Source of the DNA: Albula goreensis
Taxonomy: Eukaryota > Chordata > Actinopteri > Albuliformes > Albulidae
Direction of reading: 5' to 3'
Length of the DNA stretch: 64,000 nucleotides
NCBI GenBank assembly: GCA_022829145.1
Contig: CM040758.1
Coordinates: forward strand, 26,617,575 to 26,681,574
The position numbers and the translations under genes are program-made. The notes under the pieces are model-generated. The model did no database searches. It saw only the letters and a list, made by a program, of their open reading frames with translations, and was not told where the DNA came from. Shown here piece by piece: positions 38,015-48,689 of the stretch (its first letter is position 1; each line of letters opens with the position of its first letter).

Positions 38015-40898
38015 TCACCTCACACTGTACACAGCTGAATGGTTTCTCTGTTGGTGTATCCTAAGGTAACTCTTCTCAGCAAATCTTTTCCCGCAGAGAG
38101 GGCAAGCATATGGTCTCTCTCCAGTGTGGACTTTCTGATGCATTTTGAGTTGGTGCAGGTGAGAGAAGCGCTTCTCACACTGTGTACAGCTAAACGGCTT
38201 CTCTCCCGTGTGAACTCTCTGGTGTCTTTTCAGATTGCCTGCCTGTGCAAATTGCTTTCGACACTGTGTGCAACTAAATGGTTTTTCCCCGGTATGGACT
38301 CTCTGGTGTATTTCAACCTTCTTCGGACAACTAAAACCCTTGCCACAAAATGCACAAAAGAACCTCTTCTCTCTCGAGCCAACCTTCAAAGAGAGAGCAT
38401 CAGTACACTCTGATACAGTGAAATTCACATCGCAGGGGCCATAGTCCTGTACACCCGGGGAAATAAATTTAGCTGCTGCCACCTCCTGCCTCACTGCCGT
38501 ATGGGTTTTTAAGGGACATGGGTCAGCGGTGCTTTCTGGTAGCACCTCCTCTCTCTGCACGTTATCACCGAAACAATTCAGCGGCAAATGGACCCTTCCT
38601 GAAAACGTCTCTCTCTTCCACGTCGACTGCGTCTCAACCTCCTCTTTTACGGGCACGGAGTCGATTACTACGACGTCCGTTTTCCAATCGAGGGAGGACA
38701 ACGAGGACAGGCTACTGCCGGAGCCTTCCTCCATATTAGGAGATGGCTGAGGCTCGGGGTTACCCAGAATGCCTTGCGAGTCTGTGTCAGGGTGGAACAG
38801 GCCAGACGGGCCGTCAGCCTCTGCATCGCCATCCTCTTGAGAAAAGTAGGTCCCCAGATGGCGGTTTCTCTCACACATTACACTGTCAGTGCCCAGACTG
38901 TCCGTCCTGCTTCCCTGAGTTCAGCTCCTCTATGCTGCAGGCTCTTGGTTACACATTCACTCTCTGCCTCAGCTTTGAGGACAGGCTCCGGTCCACTGAC
39001 CTCCCAAACTCCGTGTCGGGTCCTGTGCTGCTCACTGAGCTCCTCTGTGTGATTCGCAGGTCGAGTCGGCGTCTTCGCTGTTGGAGATCTTTCGCCTCCA
39101 TCTGCACCCAAATCCATGGCTCCTGTGATGGGGGAGGTTAGAACCAACATAATTAGACTTACACACAAGGAGTTAGTTTAAAAAAATACATTGATGTTCC
39201 TCTGCATGCTTGACCCTCACTCCTGATCCAGTGTATGCTGCTTTTTGTTCCTACTCAGAACTTAATGACTGACTGAGACAGTTGATTACGCAGTTAACTC
39301 ACCTCATCCGGTTTCTTGAGTCTGAACCTGCTGTGGAAATTCAAGTGAGAACCAATAGCAGTGCACAGTGAGGCTTGCCTGGACCAGGACTGAGGAACAC
39401 TGCTCTATGTAGATGTGAAACTATGGTGAGGTAGACAGACACAGTCTTCCAACTTTCTGTCATGGACCAAGTAAAGGTCATTGTGGAGTTGTTGGTGTCT
39501 ACTGCATTTGTGCTTATGGGGTGAATCAGATTTCACTCAACTCCTCCTCACTTACTCTGTGCAAAGCACCTGGGTCCTTTCTGGGGAGCGCTTTCCTCCT
39601 CCAGCCTCTCCTCTTTGACAGGTACCTCCTTTGACTCGCTGCTTCCCTCCTCCATGTCTGCACACTGTAACAGAGCAATGAGGCAATTAAGCTGACCGGA
39701 CGCCAGTCAGGCAACAACCCCAGACCCCCTGTAAAACAAATGAACCAGGCAATTATGGGACCATCCTGATGCCACTGCAATATAGAGTAAGAAAAAGCAT
39801 TTTATTGCATCTGTAGCTGAATATTGCTGCAGGTAACAAACAATTTGAATTTACTCAGTTTGGAATCTAGCAGCTACTGTAATATAGACATTGTAGTGTG
39901 ATAGAGTCATTCCCGTTAAACTTATACAACTTCAGGAGTACTTTACAATGAAGACTCTATGTCTTGTCCAACCATTCCTGCAGCAGACTTGCAGGGTCTT
40001 GTAAAGTCACCGTTGTGATAACCCTGACTGATCATTTTCTAATGTTGATGAAAGCGCCAGTGTCTCATCCGCGCTCCGCTTTCCTCAGTGAAAAAACAGA
40101 CCTCGTCCCACGTGACCACGGGATGAGTCGGAGCGCCGTCATCATCAACAGCTGCGATGTTGGCCGCCGCCGCCGCCGCCGCCGCATCCCTCATCAAGCC
40201 CACGTCGATCTGCTTGCTGAAGACTCTCTCTGAAAGAGGAAAACGAAGAAGCCCGTGACACACATGCCCAGCTCATTTATATCATTACACTTGAAACTGC
40301 ACCTACACACCTACACGTGGTGTCAAGTACTGTATGATAAGGCCGTTTCCAAAATCTTCCATTAAATCAATGAAATTAATGTACCATTAATCACAAAGTG
40401 TTTTACGGCAAAGTAGTTATCCACGAAGAACAATTAGCCACTTTCTCTTATTAGAATATCTCTTGTGGTTAAAGGTGAACTCGTGTGTTGAAATTGAGTC
40501 ATCCTAGTTGTCATTTTTGATCAGATAACTAGCTACATGGCAGTGTATCGGATAACCTGCAAGCTAGATACATTCCTGTGTCGCTAAAACAGTACAGAAA
40601 CAGCATGTAATTTACCTCTCGTTGGTCTTGATGTATTGCAGATCTTGTTTCTCTCAGGGCGGTTGTTTACTAACGCATTTCTACCTCCACCTGTCTCTGC
40701 ACAGCCTCGCGCGATCCGGTGCTCCATCATCTGTAATTTCCTCTTTAAAGCTTTGTTCTCTTTTCGGCTTTCAGACACTTCCAAGCGCAGGACCGCATAT
40801 CCATCGTCTACGAGTTTGCAGATTTCTGCCACGGCCGCATTCGCCAGTACCTCCATGATGGAGGCCAGCTGAGTGTGGAAAGAAACACAGTTCGACAT
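38015..40898 (-). CDS. C2H2 zinc-finger protein, unit I (4 fingers), frameshifted in the linker
   Basis: Four exons: 40616-40898, 40102-40229, 39556-39664 and 38015-39122. They total 1,628 nt, one short of a multiple of three. Exon 1 starts [18 protein letters not shown] (ATG 40898) and has the conserved module. Exon 2 includes a run of six alanines from GCG repeats and ends at a weak GAG|GTCTGT donor. Exon 3 has [11 protein letters not shown] and VPVKEER. In the last exon the frame from exon 3 reads [13 protein letters not shown] and then stops at TAA 38878-38880. Compared with units C, E and G, one base is missing at about 38903 (actgtcc-gtcct against actgtccagtcct); restoring the frame gives [15 protein letters not shown] and leads into four intact fingers. 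It is either a one-base lesion, making it a recent pseudogene or a protein restarted at Met 38878, or an assembly error. Confidence 0.8.
40158..40186. repeat. (GCC)n trinucleotide repeat coding poly-Ala
   Basis: Consecutive GCC units on the plus strand (GCG on the coding strand) inside exon 2 of unit I encode six alanines, preceded by MRD and followed by NIAAVDDD. Length polymorphism is likely, by general knowledge of such repeats. Confidence 0.7.
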
Positions 40899-41044
40899 TG
40901 GGCTCGTCACTCCCTCTACCCAAACCGACTTCGAAGGAACTGCTTTAGCGTGTCCACAGCAGGCCAACTGGACACAAAATATTAAAACTGATCACTGTGT
41001 TTAATTTTTTTCTGCTAGCTCTCACACTCTCTCTTGTGCACTGT

Positions 41045-41058
41045 TTACTTCCGGACTG
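41045..41058 (-). promoter_or_regulatory. ETS-type element upstream of unit I exon 1
   Basis: The 14 bases TTACTTCCGGACTG are identical to the element before unit E. It is 147 nt upstream of the start codon of unit I and contains a full CCGGAAGT core on the gene strand. Confidence 0.6.
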
Positions 41059-41995
41059 GCAAGGAAACGACTCATCAGTATCCCTACGTAAGCTTAAACT
41101 ACGTAAACTGCGCAGATCCATTACCTCACTATGTGAAGGATCAATTCAGCCCTTGCGTAAAACCGGTGATCTGCCCTTAAATAGACTATTTGTAGATTTA
41201 GTTGTGGTACAGTTATTTAAAGTTCTTGCTTTCCGCACCAAATGAAGTACGCAAAATTAGCCCCTACACTCTTATTTATTTGCTGATTAATTTATGAAAC
41301 TGAATGGCGATCCTACTGAATGGAATGAACTCCGAAATGAAAATCCAAAAGTCATTGTCCCACTATGCCAAAATGTTACAGCAGTGCAACTTTAATGTAT
41401 TTTCTGAATAAAAAGTGGTCGTTCAGTTTCTGAATGAAAAGTTTGTTTCCTTCTTCGTAAAATTCATTCATTAGTAGACTTCATTATTAAAAATAGACAG
41501 ATACCCCTTGTGCTTATACCAGACCAACATTTATAGAATTAAATTCTGAAAATTATAAAATGAAGAATATGAATAAATGTTTCCTCGCTCTTTCCCATGG
41601 TTAGACACTAGATGGCAGTACAGGATATGTAATCTCTAAAAGTAATCATGTCCGCTCAGATAAAATATGAGGAATGTTGGCTAGGTTACAACAGGCGGAC
41701 AACATCAGTATTCTATACATTTGCAAGCAAAGACTATTTGACATTAGAGCTGATGTGTAAATATTTATGTGCTTTCTTGAATATGGGAGGTTTTATTGAT
41801 TTTTTGTACATTTATCAAATTTTGCCGTTGCAAATTCCTGGAGGATTTGCTTTAGGGTTCCCCCTGGGCTCTGTTGCGATATTTGCAATGATTGCGCTTC
41901 CCTGAAGCGTTGGTACTACCAGGGGGAGGTAAAGAGTGGCAGGCCCTGCAGGCGTGGTCTACTGATGGGGAGAGCAGTGCTGAAGGAGCAGCAGT
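41059..41995. other. Intergenic boundary between the zinc-finger array and the right half
   Basis: No gene is recognised. An open frame at 41648-41905 contains a hydrophobic C-terminal run but has no splice context or homolog that I recognise. The last about 100 bases form the upstream promoter region of the small secreted-peptide gene. Confidence 0.4.
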
Positions 41996-41996
41996 G

Positions 41997-42004
41997 TATA
42001 TATA
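41997..42004 (+). promoter_or_regulatory. TATA box of the small secreted-peptide gene
   Basis: TATATATA lies about 30 bases before the inferred transcription start (about 42027) and about 80 bases before the 5'UTR donor AAG|GTAAGT at 42083/42084. Confidence 0.6.
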
Positions 42005-42257
42005 GAGACCCTGCGAAGGGCCTGAGGTAGAACACTTCTGCATGCACCAAACTTCTGTACTTTCTCCTGTGTGGACCAAGAAGGTAAGTCTGAACTGAAT
42101 GACACATTTTATCATTTGAAATGACTGTATCTGTATATTTTCACAGAAAAGTGTGTAGGTTTGTGTAAGTTTCCTCACTGAAATATGTGCGGACTATGAA
42201 GATAACATGCCCTGTTTGTTGGTTTGTGTCGTGTTTTCGGCAGTCACTGGATTAGAC

Positions 42258-43436
42258 ATGAAGACCGCCATGTTTCTGGTGTGCCTTATCGGGCTGAGCC
42301 TGGCTCTTGGAGTGAGTGCTGTAAACTCTTTCAGATACTGTCCTGAAAAGCCTGTGTTTCTGTCAGTGTCATTGCACATGCATTACATTAGATCAGGATC
42401 ACTACATTATTGACATTTGGCCAATGGTCTTATCTAAAGCAGCTTCCACAGTGGGAGAACACAACCGGGTCCGTCCTGATAATCATTTGTATCGGTGCTA
42501 GACCTGGCTAACCACGTTTGTAGATCTGCAGGTATATGAGGGTCTGTCAAAACATAATCAAGGCTTTTATTTGATCTGTTTCTTCCTCCAGGATGAACAC
42601 ACACCAGCTCCTTCTGATTCAGCTCAGGTATGTGTGATGTCATTTGGCAGAAATTCTCATCCAGAGCAGATTATAGATTGGGATCCAATGCCATCCACCT
42701 GAGGACTGTCAGTAATAGTGCCAGACCAGCGGGTAGACATGCGGCGTCTCCTGTTCAGGCCTTTTATCTGACCTGTTCCTTCCCCCAGGACGAACGCACA
42801 CCAGCTCCTTCTGATTCCATTCAGGTTCATGTCGCTTTCGCTCTGTATCGATGTGTGATGGAATTGTATCAGAGATTAACTCTCATCTTTAAGAAACACC
42901 TTAGCAAGGCAGAGAGGGACCACTGAAACTCAGGGAAAGTATCTGGCTGAACATTAAGGCTCTTGTATTCCCTGGGGACTCAGGGGTTCAGCAATATATT
43001 CATTTTCATTGGGGGAGCAGAATATTTTTCACTCATGGGACAGGTAAAGACCTTGTTTAGTTGGATCAGGTGTTTCCAGTTCTCGGCTAGAACTAAAGCC
43101 TGCCCCCAGACCAGTCCCTCTGGGCTGATCCATTGGTGACCCGTGGGTTAAGTGACTCAAATTGTTATCTGATTATGCCATGTGTGGCAGCAGACTGAAA
43201 ATGTAAATTTAAATGTGTGCTCTTCCAGCAGCAGGATGAGGGGGACGGAGCGATGAGCCCACCCCTTATGATCCATCAGGTGGGTTCTGTCTCTGTGTTT
43301 CAGCTGCAGCTCCATCTTTCCATGCCCTGAGGTACTTATTTCATTTCCTGCAGCCCCTAAATGTTGTTTGTTCCTTCTCCAGCACAAACGTCAGGAGAGG
43401 GCCCTGGTCCGGCCAGGTCCGGAGGACGAGGACTAG
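42258..43436 (+). CDS. Small secreted acidic peptide, SCPP-like exon organisation
   Basis: Five short coding exons: 42258-42311, 42592-42627, 42789-42824, 43229-43279 and 43383-43436 (231 nt, 76 aa). A 5'UTR exon (about 42027-42083) precedes them and AATAAA follows at 43547. Exon 2 encodes a signal peptide, MKTAMFLVCLIGLSLALG, and every coding intron is phase 0. The next two exons encode DEHTPAPSDSAQ and DERTPAPSDSIQ, and their upstream polypyrimidine tracts are also alike, so exon and flank were duplicated together. The last two exons read QQDEGDGAMSPPLMIHQ and HKRQERALVRPGPEDED. A signal peptide exon followed by tiny phase-0 exons is the hallmark of SCPP genes (established knowledge), but no acidic S-x-E run is present. 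A peptide precursor cleaved at the single KR is an alternative. I do not assign a named gene. Confidence 0.65.
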
Positions 43437-43546
43437 ACCCTGCATCCTGCCCTGACCTCTCCACCCAGTAAGGAGGCACCACACCCTGCCACCCTCAGAG
43501 AGGAAGTGATGCAACAATGTAAAAGCACACTTCTGAGGATGTGTCC

Positions 43547-43552
43547 AATAAA
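43547..43552 (+). terminator. Polyadenylation signal of the small secreted-peptide gene
   Basis: AATAAA about 110 bases after the TAG stop at 43434-43436, followed by an A/G then T-rich stretch. Confidence 0.7.
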
Positions 43553-43599
43553 AAGCAAGCTTCATTTTGTTTTGGTCAATGAAAATGAAGCTTTTGAAA

Positions 43600-45474
43600 T
43601 AAATCGTGTTCTATCTGCAACTTCTTGTGTCCTGGCTTTTTTTCCCACTAATGAAATAAAACCATAATATCATTTTAAATAGCATGCATATTTGTAAATA
43701 TTAAGACTAAATGTATACACATAGTGGCTAAATGTATACTTGTCATTGTAAATAATTCTTCTAGTTAAATGTATGAATATAATGGAAAAGGTAGAGTGTA
43801 TTGGATCTCTATGATTAACCATTAAATTGTAATTAAACATTAACACATACAAAAACTGCATAGTGGCAACATGTAAAAAAATATTCTTGCTAAATGTAAA
43901 CGTATATATACATCCATATTCTACATTTCAAAACATGGGTAAAATGTTGATTTTTCCTGCACTAAGACCAGGTTGCTAAGATAGGGCCACCTGTGTGGCA
44001 TCCAATATAATTAAACAGATGTTGCACAATGAATGTATTGGGACTCATTTGTACAGGTGTAAAATGGGTCTTCGTCTAACAGTGAGACTTACCAATACCA
44101 AAAATAGTACAGCTCAAAATAGTGGATCACACAGAAATTTATTAAAAATGATTGCCATACCGTAAATGTAATTGATGTCTTTTTATTACCAGAAAATAAA
44201 TGCGACCTCTGAACTCACCGATCAAAAACACTCCCCAAACAGAACACAAGGTTCATTTTCAGCCTCAGGGAGTCTCCTGAAAGAGTTTTATAGATATTGA
44301 CATGGAATGTCTAACATCACGTGAGGATTTTAAATAGGACCCCCCAGGTGATACCCCAGAGGCATCACACCCCATGGTCAGTCTTTAACCAATGACAGTG
44401 AGGAACAGTAAACAGGTGACAATTTTAGCACAACAAATGATCAAGACAGTAACTAAATATTGACAAAGACAAACAGACATGCACATGCAAGTAAGACTGC
44501 CGGGAACCACCAGGGCAGGAGTCCCAGAAAAAGCCTGCTTACTCCCCCTCACACACAGCCACTGCAGTGAGTCTCAGAGCCCTGCCCCACTAAAACAGAG
44601 GTTCTTCAAACAGATCCCTGAAATCCATGTGACCAAATACACATGACCAGAGAGGGATCTGCTGATTGGCTACAGCCACAGGACTGATTGGGCACCAGAT
44701 GAACTGATTGGCTATAACCACAGGACTGATTAGACACCAGATGAACTGATTGGCTATAACCACAGGACTGATTAAACACCAGATGAGCTGATTGGCTATA
44801 ACCACAGGACTGATTAAACACCAGATGAGCTGATTTATTGAACAATGTTAAGGATTCATTCAACACTCTCTCATCACTGGACCAAGTCAGTTACATCAAC
44901 ATACATTTTTTTCTTCAACAGAGAAATGCTTGTACAAAGTATCATGAGACATATACTCTAGTTACTGAATGAGGATGATTGAAATAAGAAATCAAAGGTA
45001 CATTCTGTGTCTGTGTTTCTATAAAATAAATCCATGTCAGCAACATGTTTTTCATTTGACAATGACGATAAAAAAACTTGCAAATATGAATATATATTTT
45101 TTAACAAATAAACTCATATTTTTTAATATAGGATAATTACCAAATATAAGTACATAAGTATAATATATTACTAATATAATAATAATGACATAGGATTACT
45201 GGTAGATAATAAGGTTGTTTGAGTGGAGTTTGCATGCAATGAATCTGTGATGTCAGAGCTGGGTACTGCTGCGCAGGTTTTCTGTCATCTCACTGCAGCC
45301 AGTAGGGGACACAACGTATTCTTTCTTTAAGCTCTGTCTTCCAGGCAGTGACTCCACCTCCAGGTGGGCTAGGCCATAGAGTGAGAGAGTGACGGTGACA
45401 GACAGACAGACAGAGAGCCACTCTGACACTTTAACAGTGTACTCCAGTGTGCGTCTCAGTGCCTCGCCGTTTGG
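43600..45474. other. Intergenic, with minisatellite, upstream of the SLAM-like receptor
   Basis: No gene is recognised. The stretch is AT-rich, contains the 42-bp minisatellite listed separately, and ends with the inferred promoter and 5'UTR of the receptor gene starting at 45475. No TATA box is obvious there. Confidence 0.45.
44660..44835. repeat. 42-bp minisatellite, about 4 copies
   Basis: The unit CTGATTGGCTATAACCACAG + GACTGATTAAACACCAGATG + AG repeats with a 42-bp period and a few substitutions. Because 42 is a multiple of three, open frames run through it, but they are not genes. Confidence 0.9.
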
Positions 45475-48400
45475 ATGATGATGATAAACCTGAGGTCAGA
45501 CTTCCTGCTGCTGCTGGGCCTGGTTGCAGGTAGGACAACTCAGAGACCGTGAGGAGAAGGTAGATAGTACCTGAAGGCAGGTTTCCTTGTGTTGGTTTGG
45601 TAACAGGTTTGGGAGAAGCACCTCTCTATACGTACTGTTACCATACCATTTTACTGACTGATCTGAACAGCCAGCTCTCAGTTTTGAGTATCTGCTTGTA
45701 TTCGGTGTACCCATTACAATGCCATTTTTAATAACTATGTTACCTCCTGTCCAAGTGTTTGATCATTTACCCTTTAAACTGAAAAGAGCTGGTAGAAAAA
45801 ATCAGGATAAAAAAACAGACAGTGCGTTTCCGTCCGAGCTTCTCCTGGCGAGATCAGGGGGCCTTGAGGTTTTCAGTGAAAGAGGATGGATTGTCTGAGG
45901 GTTCATTAAAACGTGCGCTGATGTTCCATAATTTGATGCTGAAACAGATTTTATCATGACCATTTTATCATAGCTACCATTTGCTTTGCCTTTGAGCTGT
46001 CCATTTTGCACAGGTGTTTTTGTTTCAATGGCCAGGTGTCCACACTCTTAGCACAAGAGCCACAACTTAAGAACATAAAACATAAAGTGTTCTGGCCAAT
46101 CAAGAGAGAAGCCAGCACTGCATCAACTAAACCACTAAAACTTCTGACAACAAAAACTTTTCACATGTCAGAATTTCCATAGGCCCTTTTATTATAATTA
46201 CCTAGCTGTCGCTTAAACTCTCACACTAACCCCAGACTCAAGGACATGAGTAGGAAAACATAATGATCAGATATGGTTTCCCTCTGATAATGAGTATATG
46301 CCCAGATGCCATTATCGAGGTGTTATGATTGCAGAGTCCTACAGCGTGCGTGGGGCAGCATCAGCTTCCTGTTTCACAGCTGCAGAGAGAGAGAGAAGCC
46401 GCCACAGAGGGTCTGAACAGTGACCACAACCAGCCTGCTGCTCCCACCCTCTCATCCGCCCCTCTTAACTTTGCCTTTTCAGTCAGTACATGCAACAGGC
46501 TGCTCTAAGCAAGATAAAATATGTGTGTGTGTGTGTGTGTGTTTGTCACAGGTTTGTTGTCACAGCCCTGGCCCTCTGTGGCTCTCTGTGGTTTCTCTTT
46601 CTTTGTCCCACTTCTGCAGTGAATGAGGTGGTCAGAAACAGGAAGCAGAAACTCTGCCTTCACAGATCTATGCCAGGACCAGATACAGAGCAGCCTATAA
46701 ACTCCTGTCCTCAAATTACTTACAGACATGTGAAGGTCAGACAAAACCACGTGTTTATAACGTGTTATAATTCAAACCCTTTGAGCCTTTGCATGTGTAC
46801 ACAATGCATCAGCTAATGATGAAAGGGAAATGGTCATTATATCTGCACATGGGAAAAAGCCGGTTGTGAAACTAGACTCATGGGGAAGAGGCAGCTTCAA
46901 AACCAAAAGCTGTGAATATAAAAAGAAAAAAAAGACATTGCCTCCGTGGTTTTCTCCGTTATTTTTTTCACGCACTCGGCCTCTCCTCCCCAAGCCGTCG
47001 GAGCAGGCGCTGTGCTGGGGCTGAACAAGATTGGGTTGGGAAAAAGGGGAAAAAATTGGGGGAAAAAAAGCATGACAAATGAAATGCAAAGCTTAGTGAA
47101 AGGGTCCATTCCACTCACTCACTGGAAAACACAACCAAACAACACAGATGAGGCCGCAAGACTGTACCCTCACCAGACTTCACATGGTGCGAAATCTTAC
47201 ATTCAGAGCTTCATACGGTGCGAAATCTTACATTCAGACCTTCATATGGTGCGAAATCTTACATTCAGAGCTTCATATGGTGCGAAATCTTACATTCAGA
47301 GCTTCATTTGGTGGAAATCTTACATTCAGAGCTTCATATGGTGGGAAACTCAGAACCCCATATGCAGCTTGAGTTTTATGGGCTTCTGATTACACTTTGG
47401 CAAACCAACAAAAAGGAACTTTTGTAATTCCTCAAGGCCTGGTGCATGTTTTGGCTTGATGTTTGGAAAGACATAAACTGTGTAATGCACTAAATACAAC
47501 TAAAAAGAGAAGTCTAGTCTGGGTTGAATGGTCAGTTTTCATTGTAAATGTCATTACTCTTACAACTAAATTCATTACTTGGGGTCACATATAAAATCAT
47601 GCACCTCCAAACTGAACTCTAAAGACTGTTTTTCTTTTCATTCCTTTTTCACACTTATTGATTTTTAAAATTAGTTTGTGCATGAAGTGCATTATGACGA
47701 CTATACAAATAATGTTATTTTTATATTAGTAAAATGTTCTCTGTGTTTCAGCTCTGCTGAGAGCAGAACAGCCCAGGGTGGAGACGGCGAGGGAAGGCCA
47801 GGCCATCACCCTCCACCCTCATTTCGCTGAGCTACAGGCCAGCTCCTATGTAATATGGTCGTTCTATCACACCGGCTCTTTCAAAGTTATAGCGGAGAGC
47901 TTCAGTGGAGAAATTACAACAGATTTCATTCAGAGATTCAGAGACAGACTGCAGGTGGATGGACAGACTGGATCTCTCTCCATCAGCAAGCTCGGCCTCA
48001 GCGACAGTGGAGTTTACCTGCTGCAGACTGAGATTAATGGAGATACAACTCTGCTGAGATTTCAGCTGACCGTCTATGGTGAGGCTATTCTATGTATATA
48101 TTATATTGCCAGTGAGACTGCCGGTGAGTGCTGTAAATGTAATACTGTGATCAATGTGCGTTCCCTCCTTGCCTCATAGCTCCAGTCTTGAAACCAGTCA
48201 TTACAAACATCAATTCAAGCCACTCTGGCAGTGAGAACTGCAGTGTGCTGTGCTCAGTGGAGAACGGGAGAGAGGTCACCCTGTCCTGGCAGAGAGAGGG
48301 GGAGACACTGAACACCACCAGCAGCCCTGATCTCAACACCCCCCTGTCTCTCCCTCTGGAGATAGAAGAGAACAGCGCCCCCTACAGCTGTGTGGCTGCA

Positions 48401-48684
48401 AACCCAGTCTGTAACCAGACTGTCCGGCTGAACACCTCAGAGCTCTGTCCTCAGACTGCAGGTACAGAGTGTGCTGTATGTTTATATCTTCTATGTACCA
48501 AAGAAATGAATGAATCTTCACAAATCCCCCACTTCTCTCTCCTTTCCTCTTTTTCCCCCTCACAGTCCACACCTGCAGTGTCCAGTGCTGTAGGTTCACA
48601 GAGTTTGTGGTGCGATTAGTGCTGTCTGGGCTGGTGAGCGTGGTTCTTGCTGTCCTGCTGGTTCATCACTTCAAACACAGATGA
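45475..48684 (+). CDS. CD48/SLAM-family-like Ig receptor (V-C2-TM)
   Basis: Four exons: 45475-45529, 47752-48078, 48180-48461 and 48566-48684 (783 nt, 260 aa), all joined in phase 1 as usual for Ig-superfamily genes. The signal peptide (MMMINLRSDFLLLLGLV) is followed by an Ig V-type domain (about aa 19-127) with DSGVYLLQTEI, which lacks the canonical cysteine pair. This absence is typical of CD2/SLAM-family domain 1. The C2-type domain (about aa 128-221) has several cysteines (NCSVLC, YSCVAANPVC, SELC) and the family-like EENSAPYSC motif. One TM helix (about aa 234-256) and a five- to seven-residue tail ending HHFKHR follow. There is no tyrosine switch motif, so signalling would need a partner chain, or this is a CD48-like ligand. 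It sits at the cell surface, presumably of immune cells. Intron 1 carries a 31-bp minisatellite. I cannot tell which family member it is. Confidence 0.82.
46521..46542. repeat. (TG)n microsatellite
   Basis: Eleven or so TG units in intron 1 of the SLAM-like gene. Confidence 0.9.
47180..47345. repeat. 31-bp minisatellite, about 5 copies
   Basis: The unit GGTGCGAAATCTTACATTCA + GAGCTTCATAT repeats about five times in intron 1 of the SLAM-like receptor gene. The last copies are degenerate. Confidence 0.9.
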
Positions 48685-48689
48685 GACAA

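Noticed and set aside
40896..40967. N-terminal extension of unit I exon 1 (ACCGHAKAV...)
   Set aside because: The upstream codon is TTG, not ATG; alignment with the other three exon-1 copies sets the start at ATG 40898.
41648..41905. 85-residue plus-strand frame with hydrophobic end
   Set aside because: No signal peptide, splice signals or family similarity, and it overlaps the upstream promoter region of the small-peptide gene.
44590..44866. Repeated peptide NQSCGYSQ on the minus strand
   Set aside because: A product of the 42-bp minisatellite, with no start context, splice sites or homolog.
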